A stretch of DNA of 34,259 bases, taken from NCBI GenBank assembly GCA_026395655.1, contig JAPLYJ010000064.1:1-34259 (forward strand), read 5' to 3'. The stretch comes from Candidatus Parcubacteria bacterium (GTDB lineage Bacteria > Patescibacteriota > Minisyncoccia > UBA6257 > JAPLYJ01). Numbering within the stretch: the stretch's first letter is position 1; each line of letters opens with the position of its first letter. The notes under the pieces are model-generated. The model did not search any database. It had not been told where the DNA came from and was given only the letters and a program-made list of their open reading frames with translations. This document shows positions 31,364 through 34,259 of this stretch, one piece after another. Position numbers and translations under genes: made by a program.

Positions 31364-31496
31364 CAGCTCATAAACAAAATTTGTGGTCTGAAAGAGGAGA
31401 AATATTAGTTCTTTACAATTTTTAATATTTCCTTATTCTAATTTTGTGTTGCTAATTTAGTAATTTATTTTAGATTATTAAATCGGCAACACAAAA
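31361..31496 (+). promoter_or_regulatory. Leader of cassette B: stem-loop, boxA-like box, long hairpin
   Basis: TTTCAGCTCATAAA (31361-31374) pairs with TTTGTGGTCTGAAA (31380-31393). The box is GTTCTTTACAA (31408-31418). A perfect 11-bp stem TTTTGTGTTGC/GCAACACAAAA (31442-31452 with 31486-31496) is extended by further imperfect pairing inside. SD AAAGGAG follows at about 31500. Confidence 0.65.
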
Positions 31497-31517
31497 AAGA
31501 AAGGAGAAAAGAGAAAA

Positions 31518-31667
31518 ATGAGTCCAGAAGATACGGGACCTTTTTGGGGCCCACTGGTTATCTACGGTCCCTTGTTGTTGGGGCTCGCAATTGTAGCGGT
31601 TATATCCCGTTACAATGAATGGAAAAAGGAGATCACTAATCTCCTAGAAAGGAGAAAAAGAAAATAA
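31518..31667 (+). CDS. Cassette B 49-aa single-span membrane peptide
   Basis: A short N-terminal part (MSPEDTGPFWGP), one hydrophobic span of about 18 residues (LVIYGPLLLGLAIVAVIS) and a basic tail (NEWKKEITNLLERRKRK) that should stay in the cytoplasm by the positive-inside rule. The start lies about 12 nt after AAAGGAG. It is too short to assign to a family. Layouts like this occur in small regulatory membrane peptides and in type I toxins, but nothing specific supports either. The B' gene in the next unit encodes the same layout with unrelated residues. Confidence 0.5.
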   Translation: MSPEDTGPFWGPLVIYGPLLLGLAIVAVISRYNEWKKEITNLLERRKRK

Positions 31668-31679
31668 GAAAAGGCGGAC

Positions 31680-31716
31680 GGCAGGTTCCGCTAAGGGTTA
31701 TAACCTGCCTCTTTTT
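31680..31716 (+). terminator. Intrinsic terminator-like hairpin after cassette B
   Basis: GGCAGGTT (31680-31687) and AACCTGCC (31702-31709), perfect 8 bp, then TCTTTTT. A mutated version follows B' at about 32495-32530. Confidence 0.7.
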
Positions 31717-31850
31717 CAGATTATAAATTAAAAAAAATTTGTAATTTGAAACATGAGGTTAGAGTTCTTTTAAAAATTAAAAAACGCTTCTAGTTATTTC
31801 TGGCTGCTGTTTAGATATTTAATATTTAGATATTTAAATAGCGGCCAGGA
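31715..31850 (+). promoter_or_regulatory. Leader of cassette A' (second copy)
   Basis: Stem TTCAGATTATAAATTA with AAATTTGTAATTTGAA (31715-31750); box GTTCTTTTAAA (31764-31774); hairpin TTCTGGCTGCTGTTTA (31798-31813) with TAAATAGCGGCCAGGA (31835-31850). Compared with the first copy, changes in the right arm swap A-T or G-T pairs for G-C or T-G and keep all 16 positions paired. Confidence 0.65.
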
Positions 31851-31898
31851 ATTGGTCGACTAATTCTTACCTAAGAAGGTAAGAGAAAGGAGTATGGG

Positions 31899-32090
31899 AT
31901 GGGGATCCCAGTTGGTTATACAAAACACCTAATACTGTGTTTTGTGGAACAGGCGCAGGATCAGGCGCCTGTCACGGGCACAGGCGACTCCACGTGGTAT
32001 GTGGAGTCGCTATGTAATATCATCCGCCGTTTATTGGCGGATGAGCCAGATGAGCCATTCCTAGCAGTAGTTAATCAAGGGGTGCCCTAA
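31899..32090 (+). CDS. Cassette A' small protein, unknown
   Basis: 63 aa from ATG 31899, which lies 6 nt after GGAG (31889-31892); the ATG at 31894 is too close to the SD. The sequence MGIPVGYTKHLILCFVEQAQ... has a Gln/Ala/Thr/Gly middle and a helical end (WYVESLCNIIRRLLADEPDEPFL). It shows no similarity to the A protein except the GVP near the end. High GC, and internal inverted repeats in the coding DNA (for example CAGGCGCC and ACTCCACGTGG regions), suggest that RNA structure continues through the ORF. Function unknown. Confidence 0.5.
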   Translation: MGIPVGYTKHLILCFVEQAQDQAPVTGTGDSTWYVESLCNIIRRLLADEPDEPFLAVVNQGVP

Positions 32091-32163
32091 ATCCTCTTTA
32101 AAAAAAATCGGAGCAGAGCGATGCGTCGTTCTGCTAGGTTGTGCCCTGCGGGGTATAGATTCG

Positions 32164-32203
32164 CAGGGAGGCGTGTTGGTTACACGAACTCCCTGTTCTT
32201 TTT
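32164..32203 (+). terminator. Intrinsic terminator-like hairpin after cassette A'
   Basis: CAGGGAG (32164-32170) with CTCCCTG (32189-32195), plus inner CGTGT/ACACG, then TTCTTTTT. It occupies the same place as the hairpin at 31328 although its sequence differs. Confidence 0.6.
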
Positions 32204-32321
32204 CAGCTCATAAACAGAATTTGTGATCTGAAAGAGGAGAAAGTATTAGTTTTTTTCTTTTTCTAATTTTGTGTTGCTAATTTAGTAATTTACTTTAGAT
32301 TATTAAATCGACAACACAAAA
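32201..32321 (+). promoter_or_regulatory. Leader of cassette B' (second copy)
   Basis: TTTCAGCTCATAAA (32201-32214) pairs with TTTGTGATCTGAAA (32220-32233); a T-G pair of copy B is T-A here. The boxA position is degenerate (GTTTTTTTC, about 32249). Stem TTTTGTGTTG (32267-32276) with CAACACAAAA (32312-32321). SD AGAGGAGG follows. Confidence 0.6.
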
Positions 32322-32338
32322 AAAGAGGAGGCATTAAA

Positions 32339-32482
32339 ATGACCATCGAACAATTAGCACGGCTCCTACTTTTAGTAGGAGTGATCATGATTGCAGCTTA
32401 GATCATGGCTGCAATCACCTGGAAGAAGTATTCCAGGTGGTGGATCTGGAAGTATAAAATAGAAAGGAGGGAAAAAAGATAA
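32339..32482 (+). pseudogene. Cassette B' membrane peptide interrupted by an in-frame TAG
   Basis: ATG 32339 follows AGGAGG at 7-nt spacing. The frame encodes a 20-residue hydrophobic peptide (MTIEQLARLLLLVGVIMIAA), then TAG at 32399-32401, then continues in the same frame through IMAAITWKKYSRWW to a basic end (KIERREKR) and TAA at 32480-32482. Ignoring the TAG, the total of 48 codons and the layout (span, then basic tail) match the 49-aa B peptide. The TAG sits in the loop of a perfect 9-bp hairpin, GATTGCAGC/GCTGCAATC (32388-32417). It may be a nonsense-mutated gene, a shorter genuine peptide with a second ORF from ATG 32405, or readthrough. Confidence 0.45.
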
Positions 32483-32528
32483 AAAAAGCGGATGGCAGGT
32501 TTCGCTAACGGTTATACCCTACCTCTTT

Positions 32529-32646
32529 TTCAGATTATAAATTAAAAATAATTTGTAGTTTGAAAGAAGGGGATATTAGCTCTTTAAAAAACATTTTTGC
32601 AAGGAATACAATTATATTTTAGATGTAGTTGTATTCCTCGCAAAAA
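32529..32646 (+). promoter_or_regulatory. Leader of cassette C: A-type stem, near-canonical boxA, 20-nt hairpin
   Basis: TTCAGATTATAAATTA with TAATTTGTAGTTTGAA (32529-32564). GCTCTTTAAAA (32579-32589) is very close to the E. coli rrn boxA core GCTCTTTAACA. A hairpin of 32594-32613 with 32627-32646 pairs at 19 of 20 positions, with one A-C opposition at the eighth. Confidence 0.65.
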
Positions 32647-32689
32647 GATAGCCACTAAAAACTATACGTGGCAGAAAGGAGGTAATAAA

Positions 32690-33076
32690 ATGAAAGAATT
32701 GGAAGATGCTTTCAACTTTTTGGATAAAAAAATCCAAGAAGTAAAAGATGAGGAAGAGGCAACAAAAAAACGTGCTGCCATTTTTCCCGAAACTGCCCTG
32801 AAGTTGTTACAAAGGGCAACTAGAGAGACAGTGCATATTCTTCTGCCTCACTCCACAGGCAAAATGTGCCTAATCTTTTCACCTCCCATCGAAAAGATTC
32901 AAAAATGGTGGCTTTGCATATATCATGGAGAGCCATTATCGTTTGTTTTTGACGACGACGGATGGGCCAATAACATGCTCGTCAAAGAATGCCTCCAGGC
33001 GTTTATTGATAGGGCTGTTGAGCCCAAAGTATTTCTGGCTTTTCCCAAAGAGCCAGAAATGTTTCCTCAAGTTTAA
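32690..33076 (+). CDS. Cassette C small protein, unknown
   Basis: 128 aa from ATG 32690, 7 nt after a perfect AAAGGAGG; an upstream in-frame extension to 32597 would run through the leader hairpin and is rejected. The N-terminal third is a charged helix (MKELEDAFNFLDKKIQEVKDEEEATKKRA). The rest appears alpha/beta (LLQRATRETVHILLPHSTG, CLIFSPPIEKIQKWWLCIYHGEPLSFVFDDDGW). No signal peptide, membrane span or known active site. Family not recognised. It is the largest protein of the array and the best candidate for a homology search. Confidence 0.65.
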   Translation: MKELEDAFNFLDKKIQEVKDEEEATKKRAAIFPETALKLLQRATRETVHILLPHSTGKMCLIFSPPIEKIQKWWLCIYHGEPLSFVFDDDGWANNMLVKECLQAFIDRAVEPKVFLAFPKEPEMFPQV

Positions 33077-33087
33077 CTTTAACGTTA

Positions 33088-33149
33088 GCTCTTTCTGATG
33101 CGAGGCAGAAAGGAAAAAAATGGGGGAGGGATAAATAACATTCCTCCCC
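33088..33149 (+). other. Last boxA-like box, short hairpin and terminator-like stem
   Basis: GCTCTTTCTG (33088-33097) overlaps the left arm of CTTTCTG/CAGAAAG (33091-33097 with 33106-33112). AAAGGA and a four-codon ORF (33120-33134) follow, then GGGGAGG/CCTCCCC (33123-33129 with 33143-33149). It looks like an emptied or minimal cassette. Confidence 0.4.
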
Positions 33150-33167
33150 AATTTCTCATAAAAAAAA

Positions 33168-33195
33168 TTGACAGTTAATCTCAGTTTGATAATAT
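33168..33195 (+). promoter_or_regulatory. Promoter of the rod-shaped small RNA
   Basis: TTGACA 33168-33173, a 16-nt spacer and TAATAT 33190-33195; expected +1 about 33202. Confidence 0.65.
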
Positions 33196-33201
33196 TAAAG
33201 T

Positions 33202-33323
33202 ACAAACAAGAACCGCTTAGAGGCGGACTAAAGTGAAGAAGTGATGTCCATCTTTCGGGGTGGAGGAATCTCTCTCCTTACATCATTAATTCATATTTGG
33301 TCTGCCCTTAAGCGGTTTTTTTT
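33202..33323 (+). ncRNA. Rod-shaped small RNA of about 120 nt, family unknown
   Basis: The ends close with AACCGCTTA (33211-33219) and TAAGCGGTT (33309-33317), followed by T's, so the closing stem doubles as terminator. Further pairs stack inward: GGACTAAA with TTTGGTCT, and GTGATGT (33241-33247) with ACATCAT (33280-33286). The tip holds CCATC...GGTGG and GGAG/CTCC. The single long rod with side bulges recalls 6S or SRP RNA in shape, but the SRP apical signature is absent and the 6S bubble is not clear. Confidence 0.6.
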
Positions 33324-33342
33324 ATTTTTTAAAAAATATTTC

Positions 33343-33370
33343 TTGCCAAAATATGTTAAAAGTGTATAAT
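33343..33370 (+). promoter_or_regulatory. Promoter of tRNA-Lys
   Basis: TTGCCA 33343-33348, a 16-nt spacer and a perfect TATAAT 33365-33370. The expected +1 (about 33377) leaves only about 3 nt before the mature tRNA 5' end. Confidence 0.75.
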
Positions 33371-33379
33371 ATTTTTTAT

Positions 33380-33452
33380 GCCTCCATAGCTCAATTGGTA
33401 GAGCAATAGCCTTTTAAGCTAGTGGTTGCAGGTCCGAGTCCTGCTGGAGGCA
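33380..33452 (+). tRNA. tRNA-Lys (anticodon TTT)
   Basis: A 73-nt cloverleaf. The acceptor stem GCCTCCA/TGGAGGC is perfect with discriminator A; D-arm GCTC/GAGC; anticodon loop CTTTTAA with TTT in the centre; T-stem GCAGG/CCTGC with loop TCCGAGT (C instead of the usual second T). The outermost anticodon-stem pair is A-G. CCA is not encoded. It reads AAA and AAG. Confidence 0.96.
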
Positions 33453-33476
33453 CAATTTAAAAAAATTAATAAAAAT

Positions 33477-34259
33477 ATGTTTAAATTAGATCTCAAAAAA
33501 AAGTCTTGGCTCACAACAATTATCATTTTTGTTTTAGCCATCTTAGCTGTTTTCTACGTGTATCCTGCGCCATGGAATAATCTAGCTATTAAAATTAATA
33601 ACAGTCAGAAAGCTAAATACAATCGTGTTATTGTTCATTTTCCATATTTTATCAACAAACCTTTTAGCTTGGGCTTAGATTTAATTGGAGGTACGGCTTT
33701 AACTTATAAAGCAGATTTATCTAATATTGCTCCTTCAAATTACACTAATGCCATGGATGGTTTGCGTGATGTTATTGAAAGAAGGGTAAACTTTTTTGGA
33801 GCTAAAGAACCTAGAATCGCTGTAGAAAAAGTAGGGGATGAATGGCGTTTGGTTGCAGAATTAGCTGGTATCACTGATATTAAAGAAGCTATCGCTGCCA
33901 TCGGAGAAACACCTTTTTTGGAATTCAAAGAAGCTAGAACCGATGAAGAAACTAAAAGTATTTTAGAACTTCAAAAAGCAGAATCTGTAAAACCAGAACC
34001 TGACATTACTATCTTGTCCCAAGATCCATATTTCAAACCTACCAGCTTAAATGGTAGATATCTTAAAACTGCCAATGTACAATTTGATTCTACAACTAAC
34101 GAACCTATCATTGATATCCAATTTGATGAACAAGGTTCTCAGATTTTTCAAGAATTAACAAAAAATAATATTAACAAACCTTTAGCTATTTATTTAGATG
34201 GTGCCCCTATCAGTACCCCAGTAGTACGTGAAGAAATTTCTGGAGGTAAAGCACAAATC
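33477..34259 (+). CDS. secD: Protein translocase subunit SecD, 3' end outside window
   Basis: SecD helps drive protein export through SecYEG using the proton gradient and works with SecF, which is usually next or fused. The 261 codons in view begin at ATG 33477 and show an N-terminal membrane helix (about 10-30), the conserved LGLDLIGGT motif at about residues 63-71, a first periplasmic (P1) region with MDGLRDVIERRVNFFGAKEP, and the P1 head region VQFDSTTNEPIIDIQFDEQGSQIFQELT followed by LAIYLDGAPISTPVV, typical of SecD. The gene starts 24 bases after tRNA-Lys and has an A-rich, SD-less upstream. Confidence 0.95.
   Translation, partial: MFKLDLKKKSWLTTIIIFVLAILAVFYVYPAPWNNLAIKINNSQKAKYNRVIVHFPYFINKPFSLGLDLIGGTALTYKADLSNIAPSNYTNAMDGLRDVIERRVNFFGAKEPRIAVEKVGDEWRLVAELAGITDIKEAIAAIGETPFLEFKEARTDEETKSILELQKAESVKPEPDITILSQDPYFKPTSLNGRYLKTANVQFDSTTNEPIIDIQFDEQGSQIFQELTKNNINKPLAIYLDGAPISTPVVREEISGGKAQI

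Larger units (their letters stand above)
30759..32528 (+). repeat. Tandem duplication of a two-gene structured cassette (A-B, A'-B')
   Basis: Unit 1 spans 30759-31714 and unit 2 spans 31715-32528. Leaders, post-ORF hairpins and terminators align closely between units, while the ORFs between them differ almost completely (30948 vs 31899, 31518 vs 32339). A third copy of the A leader stem begins at 32529 and leads to a different gene. This looks like variable small genes carried in a conserved RNA frame. Confidence 0.85.

Noticed and set aside
31151..31425. Other open frames overlapping the cassette A 3' region on both strands
   Set aside because: They run through conserved hairpins and terminators, lack SDs, and are not shared with unit 2.
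31518..31667. Type I toxin (small membrane peptide with antisense RNA)
   Set aside because: Layout is compatible, but I see no convincing antisense promoter over the leader, and the cassette has other features; too weak to call.
29638..33149. Integron gene-cassette array (small ORFs separated by similar imperfect hairpins)
   Set aside because: No RYYYAAC/GTTRRRY core sites, no integrase in the window, and each hairpin precedes an SD and start codon (leader position) rather than following the ORF as attC does.
29638..33323. CRISPR array
   Set aside because: Repeated parts are over 100 bp, imperfect, and separated by ORFs and terminators, not 25-40 bp repeats with regular spacers.
33202..33323. 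SRP (4.5S) RNA
   Set aside because: The conserved apical motif (GGTCAGG ... GGAA ... GAAGCAGC) is not present.

Overview
The window looks like a chromosomal segment from a member of the Patescibacteria (Candidate Phyla Radiation), probably a Parcubacteria/Paceibacteria-type lineage. This is inferred from the low GC, tightly packed genes with 4-8 base overlaps, shortened housekeeping proteins (UvrB, UvrC, NuoF, GlmS), exported proteins of unknown function, and an NADH-type [FeFe] hydrogenase as the only energy module. TGA is used as a normal stop (for example at the end of uvrA), so there is no sign of the TGA recoding known from Gracilibacteria and SR1.

Layout. 1-4371: uvrB (5' end cut by the window) and uvrA, the latter split by an exact 37-bp tandem duplication. 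4432-5992: two tandem DUF3298-like exported proteins. 6105-7945: typA/bipA, split near its start by an exact 29-bp tandem duplication. 7976-11077: an exported GH3 hydrolase, uvrC and the tRNA-threonylcarbamoylation enzyme TsaC/Sua5. 11079-11972: a self-contained cassette (promoter, boxA-like element, hairpin, Shine-Dalgarno, ORF, terminator) encoding an unknown protein. 12047-17953: an apparent eight-gene operon holding a zincin, an ATP-cone nuclease-like protein, a NuoF-like subunit, an [FeFe] hydrogenase, a small membrane protein and a HIT protein. 18001-21006: GlmS isomerase domain, GT2 glycosyltransferase and a thioredoxin-like membrane protein. 21041-22646 (minus strand): epmA-like lysyltransferase and efp. 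22826-23461: unknown gene with strong SD and terminator. 23658-29621: a CYTH-kinase-CYTH fusion, a Csx3-like protein and a large repeat/GNAT protein. 29638-33149: an array of repeated, heavily structured small-gene cassettes. 33168-33323: a rod-shaped small RNA. 33380-33452: tRNA-Lys(TTT). 33477-end: secD (cut by the window).

Most unusual region: 29.6-33.1 kb. It repeats a module of stem-loop, boxA-like box (GYTCTTT), long hairpin, strong Shine-Dalgarno and small ORF, with intrinsic-terminator-like hairpins between modules. The pair of modules A-B is tandemly duplicated (A-B-A'-B') and followed by a related module C. Paired positions change together between copies. The solitary gene at 11.2 kb has the same leader plan. 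These cassette genes have strong SDs, while nearly every other gene here has an A-rich, SD-less or leaderless start. I propose a class of boxA-antiterminated, structured small-gene cassettes; this is inference from sequence alone.

Second candidate: the 23.7-29.6 kb cluster, where a triphosphate-tunnel (CYTH) / uridine-kinase-like / CYTH fusion sits beside a Csx3-like protein with no CRISPR locus in view, and both proteins start with a shared SGMP motif.

Other themes: all three uvrABC genes are close together, and both UvrB and UvrC lack the UVR domains through which they normally interact. The two frameshifting tandem duplications in conserved genes may be assembly errors.
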